A DNA stretch of 64,000 nucleotides from Bizionia sp. (lineage in GTDB: Bacteria; Bacteroidota; Bacteroidia; Flavobacteriales; Flavobacteriaceae): NCBI GenBank assembly GCA_020631395.1, contig JAHDHI010000017.1, positions 1 to 64,000 on the forward strand. Direction: 5' to 3'. Position numbers and translations under genes: made by a program. Of the stretch, positions 41,155-49,367 are shown piece after piece (within the stretch, counting starts at the first letter, position 1; every line of letters begins with the position of its first letter). The notes beneath the pieces are model-generated. The model was not told the origin of the DNA and searched no databases. It saw only the letters and a program-made list of their open reading frames with translations.

Positions 41155-41885
41155 TCCGAAAATATTTTTTTGGTTTGCACATAACGCCATGTTGCAAGTC
41201 TTTCTGTTGCCAAGGTGTGTACTTGGCCTCTTTCCGTCTTGTTCGTCTTGATATCGTACCCTTTATTGGATTTCAACCATCTCTTCGCGTTTCCCTCTCC
41301 TTGGTAATACACATAGTTCCAATAGGCTTGTTCATCTTCAGTGGGTTTGCCATAGCCCAAAGACTTTCCGTAATTGACAAATAAATCCTTTCTATGCGCC
41401 AATGTAGCACCGAAAGCCCATAAGGCACTCTCCAAATCTTTGAAGACACCTGTTATTGTTTTGTTGCCAAGCTCGTTCGTTTCTTCCTTTTGATAGAATT
41501 CTGCTCCACTTTTGAAATCCGCCATAGAACTCCCTTCGTTAAAAGTACTCGGCAAATATTTTTTATACCGGGGAAATTCCGATCCAAAATCGTCTGTTCC
41601 CAAAACATCAAAGCCATTTAGAGGCTTGTTTATGATTACATTGTTTGGAGGCTTCACATCGTAGTTTGAATCTATGAATAGATTTAGACCTTCTCCTACG
41701 GCAATCGTGTTAAAGTAAGACGGGATCAACCCAAGGTCTTTGGATATTTTCTCCATTAGATCCAGAACCGCCTTTTCATTTGGGTCATCTACGTATCCAG
41801 ACCAACCGTATACTTTACGAGCGTCATATTTCTTCCTTAGTTCTTCCTTTATTTCTTTATAGGACTTTTTAACTTGTTTTCCCAT
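41151..41885 (-). CDS. Candidate Hcp-delivered effector
   Basis: A 244-residue soluble protein without signal peptide or membrane segment, located 13 bp after an hcp gene and coupled to a lipoprotein gene. Size and position fit a cargo carried in the Hcp ring. The stretch LIPSYFNTIAVGEGLNLFID and the segment AYWNYVYYQGEGNAKRWL faintly recall lysozyme-like cell-wall enzymes, in which a Glu after a helix is catalytic; Glu in VGEGL would be the candidate. This resemblance is weak. A periplasmic lipoprotein partner is consistent with a cell-wall target. Otherwise the family is unknown to me. Confidence 0.65.
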   Translation of the reverse strand: MGKQVKKSYKEIKEELRKKYDARKVYGWSGYVDDPNEKAVLDLMEKISKDLGLIPSYFNTIAVGEGLNLFIDSNYDVKPPNNVIINKPLNGFDVLGTDDFGSEFPRYKKYLPSTFNEGSSMADFKSGAEFYQKEETNELGNKTITGVFKDLESALWAFGATLAHRKDLFVNYGKSLGYGKPTEDEQAYWNYVYYQGEGNAKRWLKSNKGYDIKTNKTERGQVHTLATERLATWRYVQTKKIFSE

Positions 41886-41898
41886 GCTATCTAAAGGG

Positions 41899-42294
41899 TT
41901 ACATTTTATCTGGCCAATGATTTTTGAACGTAGTTCCTTTGATGCTAATCTCTTTTGCAGATATTACAATTTGAGTTCTTAGTGGGTCGTCACTTACAGC
42001 ATCAAAGTCTTCGTGGTAGCTTAAACAGTATGCATCCTTGAATTTGATTGTTTTAAGACTAGACATGTTATCTCTCTTGTAAAAGATAATCTCTCCATCT
42101 TTTGTCATGTTAGATGAGATCATCCAATCCAAAAAATCAGTCTTGTTCGTTGATTCCATTAGAATTGTTACTTGTCCGCCTCTAGGCTTTTGTGACGGTC
42201 TGCCTGTATAATCTGCTCCTTGCTCAAAGGAAAAAGAACATTTCAATACATTCATTGTATCATCATCTATTGTTAATTGTGATAAAAACGACAT
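41899..42294 (-). CDS. tssD: Hcp-type tube protein TssD (copy 1)
   Basis: A 131-residue TssD/Hcp of the Bacteroidota type. It contains YTGRPSQKPRGGQVTILMES, the block FLDWM, GEIIFYKRDNMSS and the end ISAKEISIKG. These residues form the beta-barrel subunit of the hexameric tube that is propelled by the sheath. It is clearly related to, but diverged from, the copy upstream (42386-42772), and it precedes the small candidate effector by 13 bp. It may be the specific carrier of that cargo. Confidence 0.93.
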   Translation of the reverse strand: MSFLSQLTIDDDTMNVLKCSFSFEQGADYTGRPSQKPRGGQVTILMESTNKTDFLDWMISSNMTKDGEIIFYKRDNMSSLKTIKFKDAYCLSYHEDFDAVSDDPLRTQIVISAKEISIKGTTFKNHWPDKM

Positions 42295-42322
42295 AGTAAT
42301 TAGTGTTTGTATGTATTAAACA

Positions 42323-42353
42323 ACAAAGGAAGTGTTGAGAACACTTCCTTTGT
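42323..42353 (-). promoter_or_regulatory. 14-bp hairpin between two hcp genes
   Basis: The arms at 42323-42336 and 42340-42353 pair perfectly over 14 bp with loop GAG. The hairpin lies in the 91-bp gap between the two hcp genes. On the minus strand it is followed by TTGTTTAATAC, too weak a T-run for a full terminator. It could act as a partial terminator, or as a 3' stabiliser that keeps the upstream hcp message more abundant. Confidence 0.6.
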
Positions 42354-42385
42354 AAAATATTTCAATAAATAATCAGGTGTATTAA

Positions 42386-42772
42386 TTATACCCAGTCATT
42401 TACGTGTTCTCCATTACCAACACCAACCCCTTTAGCTGAGATCACAAAAGATTCTGCCATAGGATTCTTACCTGTAGAATCGAAATTCTCATGATACTTA
42501 ACCATATAACCTTCTGTGAATTTAAGTTCTTTTGCCGTTGCTTCAGTATCTCTCTTGTAGAATACGATTGAACCATCTCTACGCTCGAAGTTATTGAACA
42601 TCCAATCTGAAAGACTTGTGTCTGCAGTAGATTCTACAGTTACTCTAATTTTACCACCTCTGGTGATAGAAGAAGGTCTACCTGTTGCATCAGTTTCTTG
42701 ATGTAGCTCATAGGAGCAATTCAATACATTGTACTCTTTACCTCCTACTTTTAATTTTGCTTTAAAAGCCAT
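42386..42772 (-). CDS. tssD: Hcp-type tube protein TssD (copy 2)
   Basis: A 128-residue TssD/Hcp with the same signature blocks as its downstream paralogue: ATGRPSSITRGGKIRVTVES, LSDWMFNNFERRDGSIVFYK and ISAKGVGVG. Being upstream of the hairpin, it is probably the abundant structural tube subunit. It lies 139 bp after tssN on the same strand, with an AT-rich leader that may hold its own promoter, although I found no TAnnTTTG match there. Confidence 0.93.
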   Translation of the reverse strand: MAFKAKLKVGGKEYNVLNCSYELHQETDATGRPSSITRGGKIRVTVESTADTSLSDWMFNNFERRDGSIVFYKRDTEATAKELKFTEGYMVKYHENFDSTGKNPMAESFVISAKGVGVGNGEHVNDWV

Positions 42773-42911
42773 AATAATAAATTTTAATTAATAAAATAAT
42801 AAGTTATTTACGTATATAAAACGATATGAAACTAAGTTATGCCATTTTGAGGAGGCGTGCAAAGTTTTTTAGACGAAAAGTTTTTTTATTGGATGAAGTG
42901 TATTGCCCCAA

Positions 42912-43787
42912 TTATTCCCCCTCGACACGCTGACAAATAATGACATTGTCCTCTTTGATGTTGTTGCCTGAAACCGTCTTCAAAAAGTTTATGTGCTTTA
43001 AGGAACTCCACCAGTTTGGTTTGAAATAGAATATCCAACCTTGAGGTTCTTGAGTTTCATCCACAAACTCTATCTTACTTTCCGGATGTCTTTCATTGTA
43101 ATCATTTATGAAGAAATAGAATAGCTTTCCAAATTCCATGGATTCTGGAGCTTTCACCCTAAAATTGGTGATGTCGTCCTCGTGTTGCTTTTTTTGAAAT
43201 TCAAAACTTATCACAAGAGGATTTTCCAATTCGCTTGCAGAAGGATCTTTTATGCTTTCATCCAATGGATACAGCCATTGTTTGAATACGGGTACGGGTA
43301 TCAACAATGCAAATTCATATAGTTTGTATACCAATAGCGGAATCACAAATGCAAATGCCGATGCCAAATAAACAAACTTGAACGGCTCTTTAAAACGACT
43401 GGTTACATTGAAAAACGCTATCAAACCAATGCAAAGAATCGCTATTGTAAATAAAAACTCAGGAAAAAAAGCATTTTCCTTTTCGGACAAGTCTTCAAAA
43501 TAGTTTCTTAGTATGTAGATATGTACACCACCCAAAATAACAAATACAATCTGAAAGCCGATGAAACTATTTAATGGTGTATCGTTTAAAACCTTGCCAG
43601 AACTCAACAAGCCTGTAAGTGCAAAAGTTATCAAAATAACAATGGCATAAATGATTGCCTTCTTTTTATTCTTTGTAAACAGTTTGCGCAATTTGGTCAC
43701 CAACATCATTATTAGTGAACCTATGATAAGAAAGCCTAAACTAAGTTTAAAGGCGTCTCCTTGAATTATGCTACTTACTGACCCCAT
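42912..43787 (-). CDS. tssN: T6SS-iii membrane protein TssN
   Basis: A 291-residue protein with five or six transmembrane segments in its first ~165 residues (about 14-32, 42-61, 72-92, 107-125 and 133-155). A cytoplasmic domain of ~120 residues follows (VISFEFQKKQHEDDITNFRV, FYFFINDYNERHPESKIEF). This layout fits TssN, the polytopic inner-membrane subunit specific to subtype iii. It lies 8 bp after tssG in the same operon. Confidence 0.85.
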   Translation of the reverse strand: MGSVSSIIQGDAFKLSLGFLIIGSLIMMLVTKLRKLFTKNKKKAIIYAIVILITFALTGLLSSGKVLNDTPLNSFIGFQIVFVILGGVHIYILRNYFEDLSEKENAFFPEFLFTIAILCIGLIAFFNVTSRFKEPFKFVYLASAFAFVIPLLVYKLYEFALLIPVPVFKQWLYPLDESIKDPSASELENPLVISFEFQKKQHEDDITNFRVKAPESMEFGKLFYFFINDYNERHPESKIEFVDETQEPQGWIFYFKPNWWSSLKHINFLKTVSGNNIKEDNVIICQRVEGE

Positions 43788-43795
43788 TTTCGTAT

Positions 43796-44698
43796 CTATA
43801 TTATTGTTGAAATTCCCATTGTAGGGCTTTGCGCTTCATTTAACACAAACCCTCCTTTTTTATCTATCAAGAATTTCGTGACGACATCCAACTCCAAAGG
43901 TATGAAGTAATCGTAAAAAACATTGATAAATTTTAAAATTCCATCTTTTCCAATGTATTTTTCTATCTCTCTTTCTTTTATTGGCCCTACAATGACTTCT
44001 AAAAAGGGCTGAAAAACAGAACTGTTTTTTGACTGTGTCACAAAACCTACTCCCAACTGGCTTTTCTCTCCTCGTTCTTCTTGCTCAATTTCGTTTTTCA
44101 TTTTTTTATTAAACTGCACCTTCTCGTTCAACACCTTCTCCAAACTCAACCTCGTTAGCTCCAAGTTTCCAGATATCTTGTAACTATACGGCAATAATTT
44201 CACAAGCTTCAATATGTAAGCTTTGGGTATGCTCTTGTCTATCTTCCAAAAATCAATTAACAAATCATCCTTTAAGCTATAAAAACTCTCCAATAGATCT
44301 CTTTCATTTTTTTCAATTTTCAATCGTTGATGAAAAAACTCATTTTCTATTGGACTGAAAAAGGCTCTAGCTTCTTTTTCTTCGTCTTTGTATTTTTTCC
44401 GTTTTGCCGTATAGGAACTTTGTCTGTTCTGTTCTCTTTGAGAGTGAAACAATCCTTCCGGTAAACTATCATAAATTCCGTTTCTAGAAAGATTCAATAG
44501 CAATGTATCTTCTTCAAACCTTTCGACGTCTATGACATCTCTTCTATAGGATCTCGAAAAAGTACTTTTGTTGTTGATTAAAAAATCTATTTCCTCTTTT
44601 GTGTTTTCCTGAACTTCAGATACGAGAACCTCTGCTCTCAAGTTTTCGTATACCGAAGCCAATTCTTCAAAAACGGTTTGTATCTCTTCAGCTTTCAT
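43796..44698 (-). CDS. tssG: T6SS baseplate protein TssG (subtype iii)
   Basis: A 300-residue protein that I assign to the Bacteroidota form of TssG. It has the motif SLPEGLFH near residue 80, then ARAFFSPIENEFFHQRLKIE, and a C-terminal region with VGPIKEREIEKYIG and FIPLELDVVTKFL. TssG bridges TssF and TssK in the baseplate wedge. It is preceded by the NlpC/P60 gene (4 bp gap) and followed by tssN (8 bp gap). The subtype-iii protein is diverged from proteobacterial TssG, so confidence is not complete. Confidence 0.8.
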   Translation of the reverse strand: MKAEEIQTVFEELASVYENLRAEVLVSEVQENTKEEIDFLINNKSTFSRSYRRDVIDVERFEEDTLLLNLSRNGIYDSLPEGLFHSQREQNRQSSYTAKRKKYKDEEKEARAFFSPIENEFFHQRLKIEKNERDLLESFYSLKDDLLIDFWKIDKSIPKAYILKLVKLLPYSYKISGNLELTRLSLEKVLNEKVQFNKKMKNEIEQEERGEKSQLGVGFVTQSKNSSVFQPFLEVIVGPIKEREIEKYIGKDGILKFINVFYDYFIPLELDVVTKFLIDKKGGFVLNEAQSPTMGISTII

Positions 44699-44702
44699 TT
44701 AA

Positions 44703-45668
44703 TCATTCCAAGTCCGTTCTCCATCCTCCACAAACAAAGCGCTTACTCCAAAAATCGGTTCTTAGGTCACTAATCTTAACACCTTTTTCCCTTCCTTGTT
44801 TGACACTTGTGGAGTGTACGAACTTGTAGTTGCCTAGATATACCCCAACATGTGTTATTTCGTTCTTGTTGGCTCCCATCCCTTCAAAAAACATCAAATC
44901 TCCTTCATCCAACTTTTCCTTGTCCGTGAATTTGTCTATGCTTTTCGAATCGTATTGTTTTCTTGCTGTGCGCTCAATGTAAAGATCGTATACCTTCGTA
45001 TACAAACGCTGTGTGAATGATGAACAGTCAATGCCTTCCTTTGTGGCGCCCCCCATCAAATAGGTAACTCCCATCCATTCATCTATAAACTCATATAGTT
45101 TGCTGTTCGTCAAATTCTCCACAGGAACTTCCAGTATCTTTGCATACTTCTTTTGCGTAGCGGTATATGTTATTTCTGGCTTAACCGGTATGGAATCATA
45201 AATGACCTCTACAGTGTTCTTCTTCTTCAGCCTCTTCTTCTTCTTGGCCAGCAACTTATCCTTCTTTTCCTTGTTTCTTTTGGCCTCTTTTATTTTTTCT
45301 TCATTTGCCTTCTTATTTTTCTTTTCGAGTTTCTTCCTTCTGGAAGCTTCATCCTTGGTGATCTTCATCGTAATCTTATCCACCAAGATGCGCTTACCTT
45401 CCACAGATTCGATCAAAAAATATTCTGTCTCATAATTTTCTTTGCTAACCGTAACCACATGCTCGCCGTAGGGGATGGCTTCTTCAAATTTAAAAATGCC
45501 TTCCTCATTGGTTTTAACAGCCAAAGTGGTTTCTTCTATCGCTACAATGGCTCCTTCTACCGGGTTGGATGTACTCTTTTCCAGAACAACACTTTCAAAG
45601 TTTAAGTTCTGTGCAGAAACGATGTTGAAAAAAAGCCCAAGAATGGGAAAAAACAATATTCTAATCAT
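44703..45668 (-). CDS. Secreted NlpC/P60 peptidoglycan hydrolase in T6SS operon
   Basis: A 321-residue exported protein. It has a signal peptide (about 1-19), a carboxypeptidase-regulatory-like beta-sandwich (about 22-100, ESVVLEKSTSNPVEGAIVAI), a highly charged Lys/Glu coiled stretch (about 106-150), and an NlpC/P60 domain (about 185-321). Cys215 in GIDCSSFTQRLY and His273 in ITHVGVYLG are the expected catalytic residues. NlpC/P60 enzymes cleave peptide bonds of peptidoglycan. As first gene ahead of tssG and tssN, it probably opens the wall locally for the trans-envelope complex. An effector role is less likely because it has its own signal peptide and no immunity gene beside it. Confidence 0.88.
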   Translation of the reverse strand: MIRILFFPILGLFFNIVSAQNLNFESVVLEKSTSNPVEGAIVAIEETTLAVKTNEEGIFKFEEAIPYGEHVVTVSKENYETEYFLIESVEGKRILVDKITMKITKDEASRRKKLEKKNKKANEEKIKEAKRNKEKKDKLLAKKKKRLKKKNTVEVIYDSIPVKPEITYTATQKKYAKILEVPVENLTNSKLYEFIDEWMGVTYLMGGATKEGIDCSSFTQRLYTKVYDLYIERTARKQYDSKSIDKFTDKEKLDEGDLMFFEGMGANKNEITHVGVYLGNYKFVHSTSVKQGREKGVKISDLRTDFWSKRFVCGGWRTDLE

Positions 45669-45826
45669 AAAAAAAAATTTGAATTACAAAGTAAAATAAT
45701 TATATCTTTCTATCGTAGAAATTATCCATATTTTTAAATTAAAATTGATAAACTACAAAAAATAACCCATAATCGGTAGCCCCAAACTACATATATTTAT
45801 ATATTTTTGATTTAAATATTTAATAA
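45669..45826. promoter_or_regulatory. Divergent promoter region between two T6SS operons
   Basis: This region separates the minus-strand NlpC/P60-tssG-tssN unit from plus-strand tssE. For the plus strand, TATTTTTG (45802-45809) fits the TAnnTTTG -7 box, 17 bp before the tssE ATG; a matching -33 motif is not clear. For the minus strand only a weak TTACTTTG (around 45688-45695) is seen. The divergent layout would allow coordinated control of both halves of the baseplate genes. Confidence 0.45.
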
Positions 45827-46258
45827 ATGAGTTCTCGTTTTTTCACGCTACCATTCAAGGCTAAAAATATCATTACCAACAAGGAGCACAATAAATGTGC
45901 CATAAAGGAATCCATAGCTCATTTCATCCATTTGATAACTACTGCATATTTTGGCGAATGTACCTTTGACGAAACTTTTGGGTGCTCAATCTGGGATGTG
46001 GATTTTGACAACTTGTCCAGCACGAATAAAATAAAGACATTAATAGCGGATTCACTATTCGACTCTTTGAAAAGGCATGAAAAACGATTGACAAAAATAG
46101 ACATAGACGTCTCTATAAAACAAGAAGAAATAACAGCAACGAAAACCTCTAACATCGTCAAGAAAAAGGTCTCCATAAGAATCACTGGAAAGGTAAGGAA
46201 AACTGATGAAGATTTTCTATACAATGAATTTTTCTACATTGGCCCTTTGTCTTACTAA
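45827..46258 (+). CDS. tssE: T6SS baseplate protein TssE (gp25-like)
   Basis: A 143-residue gp25/GPW-like protein: a first helix (KESIAHFIHLITTAYFGECT), the FDETFGCSIWDVDF segment that corresponds to the conserved gp25 core, and a beta-rich end. TssE links the sheath to the baseplate wedge. It is the first gene of the plus-strand unit and is followed by tssF after 25 bp. The length is usual for the family. Confidence 0.9.
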   Translation: MSSRFFTLPFKAKNIITNKEHNKCAIKESIAHFIHLITTAYFGECTFDETFGCSIWDVDFDNLSSTNKIKTLIADSLFDSLKRHEKRLTKIDIDVSIKQEEITATKTSNIVKKKVSIRITGKVRKTDEDFLYNEFFYIGPLSY

Positions 46259-46283
46259 TTATGGTTATTGAATACAAACAGAA

Positions 46284-48119
46284 ATGAAAGCAAATAGCAA
46301 AGAACAAATAAAAAATAGAATGCTAAAGAAAGCAGCTGCACTTTGGGGTGTTCCTGCCAATGAAATTGAAATGTCATTCGATCCCATCGTTTCACTTTTG
46401 TTGACTGCATGCGCAGCGGAAATTGAAAAAATATCAGGAGAAATAGATGAATCTCAAACAAGGATCACGGAGAAAATAATACAATTGATGACTCCCAGTT
46501 CTATATTTGGCCCAAAACCCGCCCATGCCATACTGTATTCCAAACCCATTGATTCTTCTTTGAAGCTAAATCCTGATTACATGTTTTCGTTTAAAAAGAA
46601 AACATCATTTAAAAACACATCTGTCAACTTCAAGGACATTTACTTCTCTCCGTTACAGGAATTCAATCTTACGAAAGCAAACATAAAATACATCGCAACG
46701 GGCAACTCCATCTCTGAAATTGTTGAAAAAAAACAGTTTCAAAGCATTTTCAAGGGGGATAAAAGATCAGGTCTTCAGCAATCGTCACTTTATTTAGGAA
46801 TATCAAGCAACCTTGAAAGCATATCACTAAAAGACATATCATTTTATTTCGAATTGCAGGACATCGAGGACAATGCTATTTTTTATCATCATCTAAAAAA
46901 TGCCGAATGGTTTCTCGGTGATAAAAAAATTGACACCAATGAAGGTTTCTTCAATAGCAAAAGGACAAATGAATTGGATTTGGATGCGATCTTCAACGAC
47001 ACTTCCAACAAAACCAACAACATCGTCGAACAATTAAGGAACAACTATTCAAAACACTACATTACAATCAAGTCCAAGAAGACTATGCATCCAAAATCTA
47101 GTTTTCCAGAATTAGATGAAATAATTTCAAATCACAGGCTTAAGATGGAAGAAAACATAATTTGGTTGAAAATTGTGTTTCCAAGAGTTATAAGCAACCA
47201 TCTATTGGAGAATCTATATTGTTCACTAAATGCTTTCCCTGTCATGAATAGGGAATTGAACAGCTTCTCTTACCAAATGAAAGAGTATATAAACATCCTC
47301 CCCATAAAGGCGGAAAACCTGTTTTTGGACATAAAATCCATAACAAATACCGATGGAAAATCATATAAGTTGCAAAGTAAAAACACATCTAGCACGGAGA
47401 AAGGCACCTATATCATTAGGTCGGACAATGCAGGAAAGCTTTATCACAGAAAGGCAAAGGAATACATCTCTCATCTAATAGAGTTGCTAAAAGATGAAAG
47501 TGCTTCTTTTTCGTTTTTCAACAATGATTTTTTACATAAAAACCTCAAAAATTTAAATCAACTCATCTCATTGTTGGAAAATAAAGTATCCGAAATAAAC
47601 AACAACGTAAGCGAAACCGGCTATGTCTCTTTAAAACCCTTTAGGCAAAAGGAGACACTATTGATAGAATATTGGACCACAAATGGGGATGAAGGCAACA
47701 ACATTAAATCTGGCAGCCCCTTAAAAGTATATAATGGAATAGGTGTAAAACAAAAAAGCAGCTTTCTTATAACATCTACCTATGCTGGAAAAAACGAATT
47801 AAGCATGAACGAGCGCCTCAATGCCTATAGAAGGTCCTTACTTTCTAGAGATAGAATCGTAACCAAGGAAGATGTAAAGGCTCTATGCTACGAAATGTAC
47901 AATGATAAAATTTCAAACGTATCCATAAGCAAGGGGTATACTACGGACATTGCCTTGAAAAAAGGACTCGTGCAATGCGTAAATATTGAGTTGACGCCAA
48001 ACAATGAGGTATTCACAGAGCAATACGAGTGGAATTCTTTAAACAACAACTTGTTGCTGTATCTAGAAAAACATTCAGTAAGTGTTTTCCCCTATAAAGT
48101 AAAATTATCATCTGAATAG
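46284..48119 (+). CDS. tssF: T6SS baseplate protein TssF
   Basis: A 611-residue TssF. The N-terminus (MLKKAAALWGVPANEIEMSF, SLLLTACAAEIEKISGEIDE) and the block QLMTPSSIFGPKPAHAIL are typical of the family. The C-terminal part (SRDRIVTKEDVKALCYEMYN) also fits. Two TssF copies pair with TssG to form the wedge. It sits between tssE and the PKD gene. After its TAG stop the same frame stays open for about 40 more codons, which I do not count as coding. Confidence 0.92.
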   Translation: MKANSKEQIKNRMLKKAAALWGVPANEIEMSFDPIVSLLLTACAAEIEKISGEIDESQTRITEKIIQLMTPSSIFGPKPAHAILYSKPIDSSLKLNPDYMFSFKKKTSFKNTSVNFKDIYFSPLQEFNLTKANIKYIATGNSISEIVEKKQFQSIFKGDKRSGLQQSSLYLGISSNLESISLKDISFYFELQDIEDNAIFYHHLKNAEWFLGDKKIDTNEGFFNSKRTNELDLDAIFNDTSNKTNNIVEQLRNNYSKHYITIKSKKTMHPKSSFPELDEIISNHRLKMEENIIWLKIVFPRVISNHLLENLYCSLNAFPVMNRELNSFSYQMKEYINILPIKAENLFLDIKSITNTDGKSYKLQSKNTSSTEKGTYIIRSDNAGKLYHRKAKEYISHLIELLKDESASFSFFNNDFLHKNLKNLNQLISLLENKVSEINNNVSETGYVSLKPFRQKETLLIEYWTTNGDEGNNIKSGSPLKVYNGIGVKQKSSFLITSTYAGKNELSMNERLNAYRRSLLSRDRIVTKEDVKALCYEMYNDKISNVSISKGYTTDIALKKGLVQCVNIELTPNNEVFTEQYEWNSLNNNLLLYLEKHSVSVFPYKVKLSSE

Positions 48120-48361
48120 TTGTTCATTGACAAGAGAGTCAATCCATCACCTTTAAAAAAGCCTTGGGTCATCATAAAACACCCAAAAAAACGACTTACA
48201 AACAAGTGCATCTCTTTAATTTTGCTGGATTCATCGCTGTAAAAACCAAAGTTATTTACCAAAAAGGAATCCAATTAACATTAAAATGTCCGATAAAAAA
48301 ATTAAATTTACATTATAATACCATTCCGTAGCTTAAAGGAAACATTTTATTTATTAAAACG
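48120..48361. other. Gap between tssF and PKD gene
   Basis: This gap of about 240 bp holds no supported gene. The tssF reading frame stays open for about 40 codons past its stop. No strong hairpin and no clean TAnnTTTG box were seen, so it is unclear whether the PKD gene is read from the tssE promoter or its own. Confidence 0.35.
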
Positions 48362-49357
48362 ATGAGCAAGCAAAAAACAAGATCGAAACATATAGACAAG
48401 TCCGTCATACTCTTATTTTTAGTGACATTTTTAATTTCTGCATCTGCATTGGCTTATAAATATGCCAAGTACACACCTTGCAAAGAAGTCGTATTCAGCA
48501 TTAAGGCTAAAGAATACAGACAAGATGAACTGATAAAATTTAAAGCCATTACCGAAAATGCTAATTCTTGGACTTGGAAATTTGGAGATGGCTCCGAAGT
48601 TTCCACAAGTGAAGAAGCATTGCACATCTATAAAAAACCTGGAGAATACACTGTAAAGTTAACAGTGAATGACATCTGTGAAAAAACAGAAGTCATCACC
48701 ATCAATGAGAAGCTCTTTATTCTAGATTCCACCAAGCTTCCAAAATTCAAAATACCAAACAGCATCAAAGTAGGTGAAACCTTGACCGTCAATGATGAAA
48801 CGAACAATGCTTCTACTTGGGAGTGGAGATTCGGAGAAACCGCAGAAGTTAACTCGACGGCAAAAACAGCCAAATATGCATACAAGGAAGCTGGATTGAA
48901 AACCATTTCCCTAATAGTAAACGGAGATCTAAAGCACATTACGGAAAAGCGAATCAATGTACTGCCGCTAGAAGATGAAAAAGACGACATCAACCCTATT
49001 ACAAGTACAAATAGGGACATTAGAGACAACATTAAAGCCAATCCTTTGGATGACAAAACAAAATCTGACAATGAGAACGCCAAGAAAGTGGTGCCTCTTA
49101 TCTCCAAAGCACAGTTTGAAAGGAATCTAACATTGATATCAAAAAAGAAACTTACCGCCAATGTCTTTTCAGAATATTTCTGTGGAGACATCAACAAGAC
49201 AATCATTGCAAATGGCAAAGAAGTCTCATTTCTTGTTTTCTGTGAAAAAATCAGAGGACGTAGACTCAAAGTCAAGCAATTGAACATCTATAGGGAAAAA
49301 GGCAGCAATTGCATAAAGTCCATAGGTATAAAGCACAATAAATTTGGTATTTTTTAA
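48362..49357 (+). CDS. PKD-domain membrane protein, candidate TssP
   Basis: A 331-residue protein with a basic start, one transmembrane segment (about 14-33) and two PKD-type beta-sandwiches. The sandwiches lie at about 40-115, with WTWKFGDGSEVSTSEEALHI and KKPGEYTVKLTV, and about 135-200, with WEWRFGETAEV and YAYKEAGLKTISLIV. A flexible charged linker and a C-terminal domain of ~80 residues follow. Bitopic topology with a periplasmic beta-sandwich and its place between tssF and tssK fit one of the subtype-iii envelope subunits, most likely TssP. I assign this from architecture rather than a recognised signature, so no symbol is given. Confidence 0.65.
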   Translation: MSKQKTRSKHIDKSVILLFLVTFLISASALAYKYAKYTPCKEVVFSIKAKEYRQDELIKFKAITENANSWTWKFGDGSEVSTSEEALHIYKKPGEYTVKLTVNDICEKTEVITINEKLFILDSTKLPKFKIPNSIKVGETLTVNDETNNASTWEWRFGETAEVNSTAKTAKYAYKEAGLKTISLIVNGDLKHITEKRINVLPLEDEKDDINPITSTNRDIRDNIKANPLDDKTKSDNENAKKVVPLISKAQFERNLTLISKKKLTANVFSEYFCGDINKTIIANGKEVSFLVFCEKIRGRRLKVKQLNIYREKGSNCIKSIGIKHNKFGIF

Positions 49358-49367
49358 ACAATAGCAC

